Below are positions 8,109 to 16,439 of a DNA stretch of 64,000 nucleotides, one piece after another. The stretch is from Noviluteimonas gilva (GTDB lineage: Bacteria; Pseudomonadota; Gammaproteobacteria; Xanthomonadales; Xanthomonadaceae). The stretch spans positions 372,001 to 436,000 of the forward strand of contig NZ_WOXT01000002.1 of the NCBI RefSeq assembly GCF_009740395.1, given 5' to 3'. The position numbers and the translations under genes were made by a program. Positions within the stretch are counted from its first letter, which is position 1, and each line of letters begins with the position of its first letter. The notes beneath the pieces are model-generated. The model was not told the DNA's origin and searched no databases. It worked only from the letters and a program-made list of their open reading frames with translations.

Positions 8109-9140
8109 GTGGCAGCGAAGAAACCAGCGAAGAAGGCCGCAAAGGCCGCGAAGAAGGTCGCCAAGCCGGCGGCGAAGAAGATTGTGGCGAAGAAGCCCGT
8201 CGCCAAGTCCGCAGCCAAGAAGCCCGCCCCGGCGAAGAAACCGGTCGCGAAGAAGGCTGCGCCTGCGAAGAAGCCCGTTGCCAAGAAGGCCGCTCCGGCG
8301 AAGAAGGCGCCGGCCAAGGCCGTCAAGCCAGTCGCCAAGCCCGTTGCGAAGAAGGTCGTCGCTCCCGCCAAGCCGGTCGCCAAGTCCGCGCCCGCCAAGG
8401 CCGCGCCGCCTGCCAAGCCCGTCGCAAAGCAGCCCGAAGTGCGCGTCGCCGCGGTCAAGAAGCCCGCCGCGAAGCCCGCCACCAAGAGCGCGCCGGTCAC
8501 GCCCGCACCCAAGCCCGAAGCGAAGGCGCCCGCAGCGCCGGCCGCAACGAAGACCGCGAAGCCCGCGCTCGCCACGTCGCCGAAGCCTGCATCGTCGGCG
8601 GCGCCCGCCGTCACGTCGCGCCCACGCCCGGAGGGGAAAGTGGCGGTTGCCGTGGCCGCGAAACCGGCCGCACCAGCACCGCGGGGCAAGGTGAAAGTCG
8701 TCGAATACAAGACCGATGAAGGCACGGGTCGCCCGATCGTTCCGCAGGGCTACAAGCCTGCGGCGGACGAGGAGTACATGAGCACGTTGCAGGTGGAATA
8801 TTTCCGCCAGCGTTTGCTCGGCTGGCGCGCCGACCTCGTCGAGGAATCCAAGCAGACCATCGAAAACCTCAAGGACGAAGTGCGCGACGTCGGCGACGAA
8901 GCCGAACGTGCGACGCGCGAGACCGAGAACTCGCTGGAACTGCGCACCCGCGACCGTTACCGCAAGTTGATCGGCAAGATCGACAGCACGCTCAAGCGCC
9001 TGGATGCCGGCGAGTACGGCTACAGCGTGGATTCGGGCGAAGAAATCGGCCTGGACCGCCTCGAAGCGCGCCTGACCGCCGAACGCACGATCGACGAGCA
9101 GGAACGCTGGGAACACCTGCAAAAGCAGATGGGCGATTGA
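8109..9140 (+). CDS. dksA: DksA-family RNA polymerase-binding protein, cysteine-less, with long Lys/Ala/Pro-rich N-terminal tail
   Basis: DksA binds the secondary channel of RNA polymerase and works with ppGpp. This protein has 343 residues against 151 in E. coli. Residues 1 to about 215 are a low-complexity AKKPA-type tail resembling histone H1-like or AlgP tails. The DksA core follows from EEYMSTLQVEYFRQ. The coiled-coil tip acidic motif is kept as DVGDEA (DxxDA), and SLELRTRDRYRKLI is conserved. The zinc-finger region has lost all four cysteines: GYSVDSG replaces GYCESCG and TIDEQ replaces CIDCK. The start is GTG 8109. A core without zinc is expected to resist zinc loss or thiol oxidation; this is inference. 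Confidence 0.9.
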   Translation: MAAKKPAKKAAKAAKKVAKPAAKKIVAKKPVAKSAAKKPAPAKKPVAKKAAPAKKPVAKKAAPAKKAPAKAVKPVAKPVAKKVVAPAKPVAKSAPAKAAPPAKPVAKQPEVRVAAVKKPAAKPATKSAPVTPAPKPEAKAPAAPAATKTAKPALATSPKPASSAAPAVTSRPRPEGKVAVAVAAKPAAPAPRGKVKVVEYKTDEGTGRPIVPQGYKPAADEEYMSTLQVEYFRQRLLGWRADLVEESKQTIENLKDEVRDVGDEAERATRETENSLELRTRDRYRKLIGKIDSTLKRLDAGEYGYSVDSGEEIGLDRLEARLTAERTIDEQERWEHLQKQMGD

Positions 9141-9166
9141 TCCACCTCCCCTTCCAGGGGAGGTCA
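9137..9166 (+). repeat. G/C-rich hairpin element at the dksA stop codon
   Basis: Arms ACCTCCCC (9144-9151) and GGGGAGGT (9157-9164) enclose the loop TTCCA, flanked by TTGA (9137-9140) and TCA. The dksA stop is the TGA inside TTGA. The loop sequence and the flanking TTGA/TCA match the first half of the element at 6297-6349, so I place it in the same family. It abuts the rho-independent terminator that follows. Confidence 0.6.
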
Positions 9167-9199
9167 AAAAGAAACCCGCCAATCGGCGGGTTTCTTTTT
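9166..9199. terminator. Bidirectional rho-independent terminator (dksA / MFS exporter)
   Basis: A perfect 15-bp stem, AAAAAGAAACCCGCC (9166-9180) with GGCGGGTTTCTTTTT (9185-9199), closes a four-base AATC loop. T-rich tails exist on both strands, so it can end transcription of dksA from the left and of the MFS gene from the right. Confidence 0.9.
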
Positions 9200-9224
9200 G
9201 GGTGGGGTAGAGCAACGACGAAAG

Positions 9225-10460
9225 TCACTGCAAATCCTTCAAATTCAATCGCCGCAACTTCGGCGCCAGCTTCGCCGTCACCCCGACGATCGAAATCGTC
9301 ATGCACCCACCGAAGATCACGCTCGGCACCAGCCCGAGGAACTTCGCCGCGAGCCCCGATTCGAACGCACCGAGCTCGTTCGACGAGCCGATGAAGATGC
9401 CGTTGATCGCCGACACGCGTCCGCGCATGGCGTCGGGCGTGGCGAGCTGCAGGATCGTGGAGCGCAGCACGACCGACACGCCATCGCACAGGCCGGACGC
9501 GAACAGCAACGCCACCGACAGCCACAGGTGCTGTGAAAGCGCAAAACCGATGATGCACAGCCCGAAGCCCGCGACCGCGAGCAGCAAGACACGCCCCGCA
9601 TGCTTCTCCAGCGGCTTGCGCGCCATCCACAGGCCGACGAGCACCGCACCCGCGGCCGGAGCACCGCGCAGGATGCCGAGCGCCTCGGGGCCCGCGTGCA
9701 GCACGTCCTTGATGAAGGCCGGCAGCAGCGCGACCGCGCCGCCGAACAACACCGCGAACATGTCCAGCGCAAGCGCCCCGAGCAGGATCTGGTGGCCGAA
9801 GACGAAGCGCAGTCCTTCGCCGATGCTCGCGAAGATCGGCGCGCGTTCGGCCGGGATGTGCGGTTCGGTCATGCGCATCGTGCCGATCGCCGCGGATGCC
9901 GCGATCGCGAACACCGCCGCGATGCCATAGGCCGCCGTCTTCCCGGCCCACGCGACCATCACGCCACCGAATGCGGGACCCAGCACGAGCCCGAGCTGGA
10001 ACACCACGCTGCCGAGCCCCGCGCCGCGCGCGTATTGCTCGCGCGGCAACACGCGCGCGAACAAGGTGTTGTAGATCGGCGTGAGGAACGAGCGCACGGT
10101 GCCCGTGAGCGCGATCGCCGCGTAGATCAGCCACGTGCCGGACACCGCGATCCAGCCGGCGGCGATCGCCGTGAGGATCAGCGCCGTGATCGCCAGGCCC
10201 GCGCACGCGATCGCACCGAGCAGGCGCCGCCGCACGTGATCGACCAGATACCCGGCGAAGGGCGCGACGCAGAAATACGGAATGACTTCCGCCAGCCCCA
10301 CCAGGCCGAGCGCCAATGGATCGCGCGTGATCTCGTAGATGTGCCAACCGACGGTCACCGCGACCATCTGGTAGGACAGCATCGCGAGGATGCGGTAGCT
10401 GAGGAGCTCGAGGAACGCGCGATTGCGCAGCGGCGAGTCTGCGGCGGTCAGCGCACTCAC
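9225..10460 (-). CDS. MFS transporter (MFS_3 / EntS-like exporter family)
   Basis: A 411-residue inner-membrane protein with about 12 hydrophobic segments. It begins at GTG 10460 in a GTGA overlap with the sufE stop. The region VRSFLTPIYNTLFARVLPREQ and the C-terminal RSTILQLATPDAMRGRVSAING are typical of the MFS_3 group, which includes the enterobactin exporter EntS and many drug exporters. The substrate cannot be told from the sequence. Coupling to sufE and cysS probably reflects a shared transcript rather than shared function. Confidence 0.85.
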   Translation of the reverse strand: MSALTAADSPLRNRAFLELLSYRILAMLSYQMVAVTVGWHIYEITRDPLALGLVGLAEVIPYFCVAPFAGYLVDHVRRRLLGAIACAGLAITALILTAIAAGWIAVSGTWLIYAAIALTGTVRSFLTPIYNTLFARVLPREQYARGAGLGSVVFQLGLVLGPAFGGVMVAWAGKTAAYGIAAVFAIAASAAIGTMRMTEPHIPAERAPIFASIGEGLRFVFGHQILLGALALDMFAVLFGGAVALLPAFIKDVLHAGPEALGILRGAPAAGAVLVGLWMARKPLEKHAGRVLLLAVAGFGLCIIGFALSQHLWLSVALLFASGLCDGVSVVLRSTILQLATPDAMRGRVSAINGIFIGSSNELGAFESGLAAKFLGLVPSVIFGGCMTISIVGVTAKLAPKLRRLNLKDLQ

Positions 10461-10906
10461 GCGGCGGCCTGCGCGCGCTCGCGGATGAAGGCGAGCAGCG
10501 CGGCGTGGCCGTTGCTGCGGGTCGGCGACAGATGCTTCGCCAGGCCGATGTCGGCGACGTAATCCGGCGGCGTCGACAGGATTTCCTGCGCCGAGCGCCC
10601 CGAGTACACGCGCAATGCGAGGAAACACAGCCCCGCGACGATCGCCGAATCGCTGGTGGCCACGAAGTCGAGCCGCTGCGCATCGCCTTCGCCGACGATC
10701 CACACCATCGACTGGCACCCGAGCAGGCGATGGTCTTCGGTCTTGAACGCGTCGGGGAAGGGCGGCAGCTTGCGGCCGAGGTCGATCAGGTACTGGTAAC
10801 GCTCCGACCAGTCGCCGAAGAACGCGAACTCCTCCGCGATCGTCGCCTGGGCGTCGGCGGCGGTGGGCTCCAGCGGAAACACGCGGTGGTCAGCCACGAC
10901 GTTCAT
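10457..10906 (-). CDS. sufE: Cysteine desulfuration protein SufE
   Basis: Sulfur acceptor that takes persulfide sulfur from the desulfurase SufS for Fe-S cluster assembly. It has 149 residues, close to E. coli SufE (138). The acceptor cysteine is Cys64 in LLGCQSMVW, and the [21 protein letters not shown] opening is characteristic. It starts at ATG 10906 inside the stop of cysS (ATGA overlap). It is outside any visible suf operon. Confidence 0.92.
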   Translation of the reverse strand: MNVVADHRVFPLEPTAADAQATIAEEFAFFGDWSERYQYLIDLGRKLPPFPDAFKTEDHRLLGCQSMVWIVGEGDAQRLDFVATSDSAIVAGLCFLALRVYSGRSAQEILSTPPDYVADIGLAKHLSPTRSNGHAALLAFIRERAQAAA

Positions 10907-12279
10907 GCACGTTTCCACCGTACGCCCTGGGGCGTGTCTTCCAGGAGAATGCCGTCGTCGGCCAGTTGCCTGCGGATGGCGTCGGCGCGGGCGAAGTCCT
11001 TCGCCGCCTTCGCCGCGATGCGTTCGTCGATCAGGCCCTGGATGCGCGCGTCGTCGTCGTTCGACGTCACGCCTTCGATCCACTCCGACGGCGCGCGCTG
11101 CAACAAGCCCAGCGCCAGGCCCGCACCGAGCAGCGCCGACTTCGCCTCGCGACGCGCATCCGCGCCTTCGGCCTTGCGGGCTTCACCGGCGAGGCGTGCG
11201 ATTTCCGCCAGCGCCTGCGGCGTGTTGAGGTCGTCGTCGAGCATGTCTTCGATCGATTGCGGAATCACCGGCGTCGCTTCGACATCACTCAGGTCGCGCA
11301 AGGTGCCGTACAAGCGATCGAGCGTGCGGATCGATTGATCGACGAGCGCGGGCGTCCAATCCAGCGGCTGCCGGTAATGCGCGGACAGCAGCGCATAACG
11401 CAGCGCTTCGGAACGACCGGGATAGCGCTCGAGCAACGTGTGGATGCGCTCGACGTTGCCGAGCGACTTCGACATCTTCGATCCGCCGAACACGAGCATG
11501 CCGTTGTGCAGCCAGAACCGCGCGAAGGGCTTGCCGCCGTGCGCGCATTCGCTCTGCGCGACTTCGTTCTCGTGGTGCGGGAACTGCAGGTCGACGCCGC
11601 CGGCGTGGATGTCGATGGTGTCGCCCAGGTGCGCTTCGGCCATCGCTGAGCATTCGATGTGCCAACCCGGTCGGCCGCGACCCCACGGCGATTCCCAGCC
11701 GGGGAGATCGTCGGTCGAAGGTTTCCACAGCACGAAGTCGCCGGGATCCTGCTTGTAGGGCGCCACGTCGACGCGCGCGCCGGCCAGCATGTCTTCGGGC
11801 GATTGGCGCGAAAGCTTGCCGTAATCGGGATAGCTGCCGACCGAGAACAGCACGTGGCCTTCGGCGGCGTACGCATTCCCGCGCTCGATCAGGCGCTCGA
11901 TCATCGCGATGATCTGCGGGATGTGCTCGGTCGCCTTCGGCTGCAACGACTGCGGTTCAACGCCGAGCGCGGCCATCTCTTCGAGGTACACCGCGGTAAA
12001 ACGCTCGGTGATGTCGGAAATCGGCACGCCGGCCTCGCGCGCGGCCGCGTTGATCTTGTCGTCGACGTCGGTGATGTTGCGCGCGTAACGCAGCGCGCCG
12101 TAGCGGCGGCGGAGCAGGGCGGCGAGCACGTCGAACACCACGGGCCCGCGCGCGTTGCCGATGTGGACGTAGTTGTAGACCGTCGGGCCGCACAGATACA
12201 TCGTGGGGCCGGCGACGGGGTCGAGGGGCGCGAACGGCTCGACCCGGCGCGTCAGGGTGTTATGGAGGCGGAGGGCCAT
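10903..12279 (-). CDS. cysS: Cysteinyl-tRNA synthetase
   Basis: Class I aminoacyl-tRNA synthetase charging tRNA-Cys; 458 residues, the normal size. The catalytic signatures are [15 protein letters not shown] (zinc-binding cysteine plus HIGN) near the N-terminus and KMSKSLGN in the middle; [10 protein letters not shown] and [12 protein letters not shown] hold further zinc ligands. Start ATG 12279. A TAGAAT -10-like hexamer lies about 39 bases upstream on the reverse strand (12323-12318), with a weak -35 TGAATC 17 bases further. It leads a cysS-sufE-MFS transcript. Confidence 0.96.
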   Translation of the reverse strand: MALRLHNTLTRRVEPFAPLDPVAGPTMYLCGPTVYNYVHIGNARGPVVFDVLAALLRRRYGALRYARNITDVDDKINAAAREAGVPISDITERFTAVYLEEMAALGVEPQSLQPKATEHIPQIIAMIERLIERGNAYAAEGHVLFSVGSYPDYGKLSRQSPEDMLAGARVDVAPYKQDPGDFVLWKPSTDDLPGWESPWGRGRPGWHIECSAMAEAHLGDTIDIHAGGVDLQFPHHENEVAQSECAHGGKPFARFWLHNGMLVFGGSKMSKSLGNVERIHTLLERYPGRSEALRYALLSAHYRQPLDWTPALVDQSIRTLDRLYGTLRDLSDVEATPVIPQSIEDMLDDDLNTPQALAEIARLAGEARKAEGADARREAKSALLGAGLALGLLQRAPSEWIEGVTSNDDDARIQGLIDERIAAKAAKDFARADAIRRQLADDGILLEDTPQGVRWKRA

Positions 12280-12381
12280 GGGGCGCCAAATGGGGGGAGT
12301 AGCTGTGGGATCGGAGCATTCTAGCCGTCGGGAAAGCCTCGATTCAGGCCCGAGCCGTCGTCCGGCCTTTACACTGAATGC

Positions 12382-12837
12382 GTGCGCCTTCTTTCGCCCC
12401 TGCTGAGCACCGCGGCCCTCGCCATCGCCCTGGCCGGGACGCCCGCGCTTGCGCAGGACCCGGGAACCACCGTCCTGCAGAACGAAAACGTGCGGATGGA
12501 CTTCGCCCAGGTGATGCGGGTGCAGCCGATCTACCAGGTGCTCCGCGCCACGCGCATGGAACCGCGCTGCGCCGACGAGGCCGCGGCCGATGAGAAGGGC
12601 CTGGCGAAGATCGTGGGCGCCGTGAAGGGCGCGGTCTCGCGCAAGCCCGATCCGGCCGAATCGCAGGCCAACTGCGAAATGATCCCGGTGCTCCGCGAAT
12701 TCCGCCGCCCCATCGCCTACGACGTCGACTACGTCTATCGCGGCACCAAGTACCGCTCGCGCCTGCCCTACGACCCGGGCAACCGCCTGCGCGTGCGTGT
12801 GAGCGTCGTCCCGTATATCCCGCCGCGGAAGCCCTGA
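12382..12837 (+). CDS. Small exported protein, C-terminus like the 17-kDa surface antigen family
   Basis: A 151-residue protein read from GTG 12382. It has a signal peptide of about 24 residues (hydrophobic stretch [17 protein letters not shown], cleaved before QDPG). The mature part holds two cysteines and ends in [24 protein letters not shown], which resembles the C-terminal part of Rickettsia 17-kDa antigen-like and glycine-zipper proteins, but no glycine zipper is present. Probably periplasmic or envelope-associated. An 8-bp inverted repeat follows at 12844-12864. Confidence 0.72.
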   Translation: MRLLSPLLSTAALAIALAGTPALAQDPGTTVLQNENVRMDFAQVMRVQPIYQVLRATRMEPRCADEAAADEKGLAKIVGAVKGAVSRKPDPAESQANCEMIPVLREFRRPIAYDVDYVYRGTKYRSRLPYDPGNRLRVRVSVVPYIPPRKP

Positions 12838-12843
12838 AGCGTT

Positions 12844-12864
12844 GCATCGGCCGCCCGCCGATGC
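12844..12864. repeat. 8-bp perfect inverted repeat upstream of arg leader
   Basis: GCATCGGC (12844-12851) and GCCGATGC (12857-12864) flank a five-base loop. It has no T tract, so it is either a weak hairpin after the preceding gene or an operator. It overlaps a possible promoter for the arginine leader (TTGCAT at 12842-12847, GACCAT at 12865-12870, spacer 17). Confidence 0.4.
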
Positions 12865-12879
12865 GACCATGCGCGCCCG

Positions 12880-12984
12880 ATGCAGACCTTCCGCGCCGAC
12901 GCCGACGTACTCACCTCCGCCTACATGGCGGCGGGCATGACCTCGCGCGCGCGCCGACCGCTCCCCCACATTTTCGCTGGGTAG
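12880..12984 (+). CDS. Candidate arginine leader peptide (34 residues)
   Basis: Short open frame from ATG 12880 to TAG 12982-12984. Arginine codons sit near its end: CGC 12946, CGC 12952 and CGA 12955 in a S-R-A-R-R-P context. The stop codon directly abuts the antiterminator arm GCTGGGT (12976-12982) that can pair with the 5' arm of the downstream terminator. That geometry matches classical ribosome-mediated attenuation before amino-acid operons. If the weak promoter at 12842-12870 is used, the peptide would be nearly leaderless. Translation is inferred, not shown. A second, overlapping frame from ATG 12861 contains five arginine codons in a row (12894-12908) but has no stop before argF. Confidence 0.5.
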   Translation: MQTFRADADVLTSAYMAAGMTSRARRPLPHIFAG

Positions 12985-13039
12985 CGCGCCGCGTCGTATC
13001 GGATCCGCCAGAAACCCAGCCCTTGTCGCTGGGTTTTTT
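12976..13039 (+). promoter_or_regulatory. Candidate arginine transcription attenuator (terminator/antiterminator switch)
   Basis: The terminator is AAACCCAGC (13012-13020) paired with GCTGGGTTT (13028-13036), loop of seven bases, followed by T residues to 13039. The same 5' arm, ACCCAGC 13014-13020, can instead pair with an identical upstream copy GCTGGGT (12976-12982) that overlaps the leader-peptide stop codon. A ribosome stalled at the arginine codons near 12946-12957 would leave the upstream copy free and allow readthrough; one reaching the stop would cover it and let the terminator form. Confidence 0.6.
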
Positions 13040-13079
13040 CGTTCATGGCCCAGCGATTTCCTTCCCCACAGGACGCTCC

Positions 13080-14108
13080 ATGAAACAGGTTCCGCTGCAG
13101 CACTTCCTCAACACCCAGGATTGGACGCGCGCCGAGCTCGACGCCGTGCTCGCGCTCGCCGCGCAGTACAAGGCGCAGCCGCTGGGTCCGCGCGCGCTGG
13201 AAGGAAAGTCCATCGCGCTGGTCTTCTTCAACTCGTCGCTGCGCACGCGCACGAGCTTCGAGATCGGTGCCTTCCAACTCGGCGGCCATGCGGTGGTGCT
13301 GCAGCCGGGCAAGGATGCGTGGCCGATCGAATTCGACCTCGGCACCGTGATGGACGGCGAAGCGGAAGAGCACATCGCCGAAGTGGCGCGCGTGCTCTCG
13401 CGTTATGTCGATCTCATCGGCGTGCGCGCTTTCCCCAAGTTCGTCGACTGGTCGACCGATCGCGAAGACCGCGTGCTGAAGGGCTTCGCGAAGTATTCCT
13501 CGGTGCCGGTGATCAACATGGAGACGATCACCCATCCGTGCCAGGAACTCGCGCACATCCTTGCGTTGCAGGAACACTTCGGCACGCGCGATCTGCGCGG
13601 CAAGAAGTACGTGCTCACCTGGACCTACCACCCCAAGCCGCTCAACACGGCCGTCGCGAATTCCGCGCTCACCATCGCCACGCGCATGGGCATGGACGTG
13701 ACGCTGCTGTGCCCGACGCCCGAGTACGTGCTCGACGAACGCTACATGGGCTGGGCCGAGCAGAACGTCGCCGAAAGCGGCGGCTCGCTGCAGGTGAGCC
13801 ACGACATCGAAAGCGCGTATCGCGGCGCCGACGTGGTGTACGCCAAGAGCTGGGGCGCGTTGCCGTACTTCGGCAACTGGGCGCCCGAGAAGCCCATTCG
13901 CGACGCGCACAAGCACTTCATCGTCGACGAAGCCAAGATGGCGCTGACCAACGACGGCGTGTTCTCGCACTGCCTGCCGCTGCGCCGCAACGTGAAGGCC
14001 ACCGACGCGGTGATGGATTCCCCGCGTTGCATCGCGATCGATGAAGCCGAGAACCGCCTGCACGTGCAGAAGGCCGTGATGGCATCGCTCATCGGCCAGC
14101 GTCGCTGA
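13080..14108 (+). CDS. argF': N-acetylornithine carbamoyltransferase
   Basis: Transfers the carbamoyl group to N-acetyl-L-ornithine, giving N-acetylcitrulline, in the acetylated arginine route described in Xanthomonas. The 342-residue protein is very similar in layout to the Xanthomonas enzyme: carbamoyl-phosphate motif SLRTRTSF, the acetylornithine-type loop [20 protein letters not shown], and [13 protein letters not shown]. The start is ATG 13080 with GGA about 9 bases upstream; the open frame extends further upstream but across the terminator. It is the first enzyme gene of the arginine cluster and lies directly behind the candidate attenuator. Confidence 0.96.
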   Translation: MKQVPLQHFLNTQDWTRAELDAVLALAAQYKAQPLGPRALEGKSIALVFFNSSLRTRTSFEIGAFQLGGHAVVLQPGKDAWPIEFDLGTVMDGEAEEHIAEVARVLSRYVDLIGVRAFPKFVDWSTDREDRVLKGFAKYSSVPVINMETITHPCQELAHILALQEHFGTRDLRGKKYVLTWTYHPKPLNTAVANSALTIATRMGMDVTLLCPTPEYVLDERYMGWAEQNVAESGGSLQVSHDIESAYRGADVVYAKSWGALPYFGNWAPEKPIRDAHKHFIVDEAKMALTNDGVFSHCLPLRRNVKATDAVMDSPRCIAIDEAENRLHVQKAVMASLIGQRR

Positions 14109-14149
14109 TTCCTGCCGTAAGTCGAACACTTTTTTCGGAACTCTCCCCC

Positions 14150-15352
14150 ATGGCATCCAAAGACATCGTCCTCGCCTTTTCCGGCGGCCTCGACACCTCC
14201 TTCTGCGTTCCCTACCTGCAGGAACGCGGGTGGAACGTCCACACCGTGTTCGCCGACACCGGCGGCGTCGACGCCGAAGAACGCGCGACCATCGAAGCGC
14301 GCGCCGCCGAACTCGGGGTGGCCTCGCACGTCACCGTCGATGGCGGTCCCGCGATCTGGGACGGTTTCGTCAAGCCCTTCGTCATGGCGGGCGAGGGCTA
14401 CCAGGGCCAGTACCCGCTGCTGGTGTCGGATCGCTATTTGATCGTCGACGCGACGCTCGCACGCGCGCATGCGCTCGGCACGCGCGCCGTCGCGCACGGC
14501 TGCACGGGCATGGGCAACGACCAGGTGCGTTTCGACCTGGCGGTGAAGGCCAGCGGCGATTACACGATCGTCGCGCCGATCCGCGAAATCCAGAAGGAGC
14601 ACACGCAGACGCGTGCGTACGAGCAGGCGTATCTCGAAGAACGCGGCTTCGGCGTGCGCGCCAAGCAGAAGGCCTACACGATCAACGAGAACCTGCTCGG
14701 CGTGACGCTGTCGGGCGGCGAGATCGACAAGTGGGAAGCGCCGGGCGACGGCGCGCGTGGTTGGTGCGCGCCGCGCGAACAGTGGCCGAACGACGCGCTG
14801 CGCACGACGATCGCGTTCGTCCAGGGCGAAGCGGTGTCCATCGACGGCAAGCAGATGCCGGGTGCGCAGTTGCTCGCGAAGCTCAACGCACTGTTCGCGC
14901 CTTACGGCGTGGGCCGCGGCATGTATACCGGCGATACGACGATCGGGCTCAAGGGCCGCATCGTGTATGAAGCGCCGGGCCTGACGGCGCTGCTCGTCGC
15001 GCATCGCGCGCTCGAAGAAGCCGTGCTCACCAAGCAGCAGAACCGCTTCAAGCCCGACGTCGCGCGCAAGTGGGTGGAGATCGTCTACGAAGGTTTCTAT
15101 CACGATCCCTTGAAGACCGATCTCGAAGCGTTCCTCACCTCCAGCCAGCGCATGGTCAACGGCGAAGTCGTGCTCGAAACGCGCGGTGCGCGCGTGGATG
15201 CCGTCGCCGTGCGTTCGCCGCACCTGCTCAACGCGAAGGGCGCGACCTACGCGCAATCGGCCGATTGGGGCGTGGAGGAAGCCGAAGGCTTCATCCGCCT
15301 GTTCGGCATGAGCAGCACGTTGTGGGCACAGATCAACGAAAAGGATCGCTGA
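14150..15352 (+). CDS. argG: Argininosuccinate synthase
   Basis: Joins citrulline and aspartate with ATP to form argininosuccinate. It has 400 residues, the usual bacterial length. The ATP-pyrophosphatase P-loop is AFSGGLDTS at the N-terminus; [14 protein letters not shown] and YTINENLLG are also typical. It follows argF' after 41 bases and precedes argE by one base, so it is part of the same operon. Confidence 0.97.
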   Translation: MASKDIVLAFSGGLDTSFCVPYLQERGWNVHTVFADTGGVDAEERATIEARAAELGVASHVTVDGGPAIWDGFVKPFVMAGEGYQGQYPLLVSDRYLIVDATLARAHALGTRAVAHGCTGMGNDQVRFDLAVKASGDYTIVAPIREIQKEHTQTRAYEQAYLEERGFGVRAKQKAYTINENLLGVTLSGGEIDKWEAPGDGARGWCAPREQWPNDALRTTIAFVQGEAVSIDGKQMPGAQLLAKLNALFAPYGVGRGMYTGDTTIGLKGRIVYEAPGLTALLVAHRALEEAVLTKQQNRFKPDVARKWVEIVYEGFYHDPLKTDLEAFLTSSQRMVNGEVVLETRGARVDAVAVRSPHLLNAKGATYAQSADWGVEEAEGFIRLFGMSSTLWAQINEKDR

Positions 15353-15353
15353 C

Positions 15354-16439
15354 GTGCTCGAACGGGTTCTGAGCCATCTCGAAGCGCTCGTGTCCTTCGA
15401 CACGCGCAATCCGCCGCGCCACATCACGACCGGCGGCATCTTCGACTATCTGCGCACGCAGTTGCCGGACTTCCGCTGCACCGTGACCGATCACGGTGAA
15501 GGCGCGGTGTCGCTGCTCGCGGTGCGCGGCACGCCGCGTCGCGTGTTCAACGTGCACCTGGACACCGTGCCCAACGCCGCCGGTTGGACGCGCCCTCCGC
15601 ATCGCATGTGGGTCGCGAACGGCCGCGTGATCGGTTTGGGGGCGTGCGACATCAAGGGCGCAGCCGCCGGTTTGGTCGCGGCCGCCAATGCGACGAAGGG
15701 CGACGCTGCGTTCCTCTTCAGTAGCGACGAAGAAGCCAACGATGCGCGTTGCATCGAAGCCTTCCTCGCGAGCGACCACGGCTTCGCCGAAGCCATCGTC
15801 GCGGAACCGACGCATTGCGAAGCGGTGCTCGCGCATCGCGGCATCAGCTCGGTGCTGTTGCGTTTCCAGGGCCAGGCGGGGCATGCCTCCGGCGCGGATG
15901 CGATGCACGCCAGCGCGCTGCACCACGCGATGCGTTGGGGCAATCGCGCGTTGGACTATGTCGAATCGCAATCGCACCAGCGTTTCGGCGGGTTGACCGG
16001 CCTGCGCTTCAACGTCGGTCGCGTCGAAGGCGGCATCAAGGCGAATGTGATCGCGCCGAGCGCGGAAGTGCGTTTCGGCTTCCGTCCGTTGCCGTCGATG
16101 GCGTTCGAGCAGTTGCACGATGCCTTCGGCCGTCTCGCCGAACCGGGCGCGCTCGCGCGTTACGAAGAGACCTTCCGCGGCCCGTCCTTGCCCGCGGGCG
16201 ATGTCGCGGTCGCCGAAGCGCGCCGCCTCGAGGCACGCGACCTCGCCGACGAACTCGGCCTGCCCATCGGCAACGCGGTGGACTTCTGGACCGAAGCTTC
16301 GCTGTTCTCACGCGCGGGCCTGACCACCTTCGTCTACGGACCGGGCGACATCGCGCAGGCGCACAGCGTCGACGAATGGGTCGCGGTCGACCAACTGCAG
16401 CGTTACACCGACTCCATCGTGCGCATCCTCCAGGCATGA
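15354..16439 (+). CDS. argE: Acetylornithine/acetylcitrulline deacetylase (M20 family)
   Basis: Zinc-dependent M20 hydrolase of 361 residues from GTG 15354. Metal-site motifs are [21 protein letters not shown] and the SSDEEAND segment. In the Xanthomonas-type pathway the physiological substrate is thought to be N-acetylcitrulline made by the upstream carbamoyltransferase, yielding citrulline for ArgG. The ATGA overlap with argB at 16436-16439 shows coupling. Confidence 0.93.
   Translation: MLERVLSHLEALVSFDTRNPPRHITTGGIFDYLRTQLPDFRCTVTDHGEGAVSLLAVRGTPRRVFNVHLDTVPNAAGWTRPPHRMWVANGRVIGLGACDIKGAAAGLVAAANATKGDAAFLFSSDEEANDARCIEAFLASDHGFAEAIVAEPTHCEAVLAHRGISSVLLRFQGQAGHASGADAMHASALHHAMRWGNRALDYVESQSHQRFGGLTGLRFNVGRVEGGIKANVIAPSAEVRFGFRPLPSMAFEQLHDAFGRLAEPGALARYEETFRGPSLPAGDVAVAEARRLEARDLADELGLPIGNAVDFWTEASLFSRAGLTTFVYGPGDIAQAHSVDEWVAVDQLQRYTDSIVRILQA

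Noticed and set aside
8112-8760. Lys/Ala/Pro-coding stretch as a tandem DNA repeat or CRISPR-like array
   Set aside because: The units vary in length and sequence and are simply codons for a low-complexity protein tail inside the dksA-like gene; no spacers are present.
12861-13079. N-terminal extension of the acetylornithine carbamoyltransferase from ATG 12861
   Set aside because: It would cross a rho-independent terminator and add 73 residues absent from the enzyme family; ATG 13080 gives the usual length.
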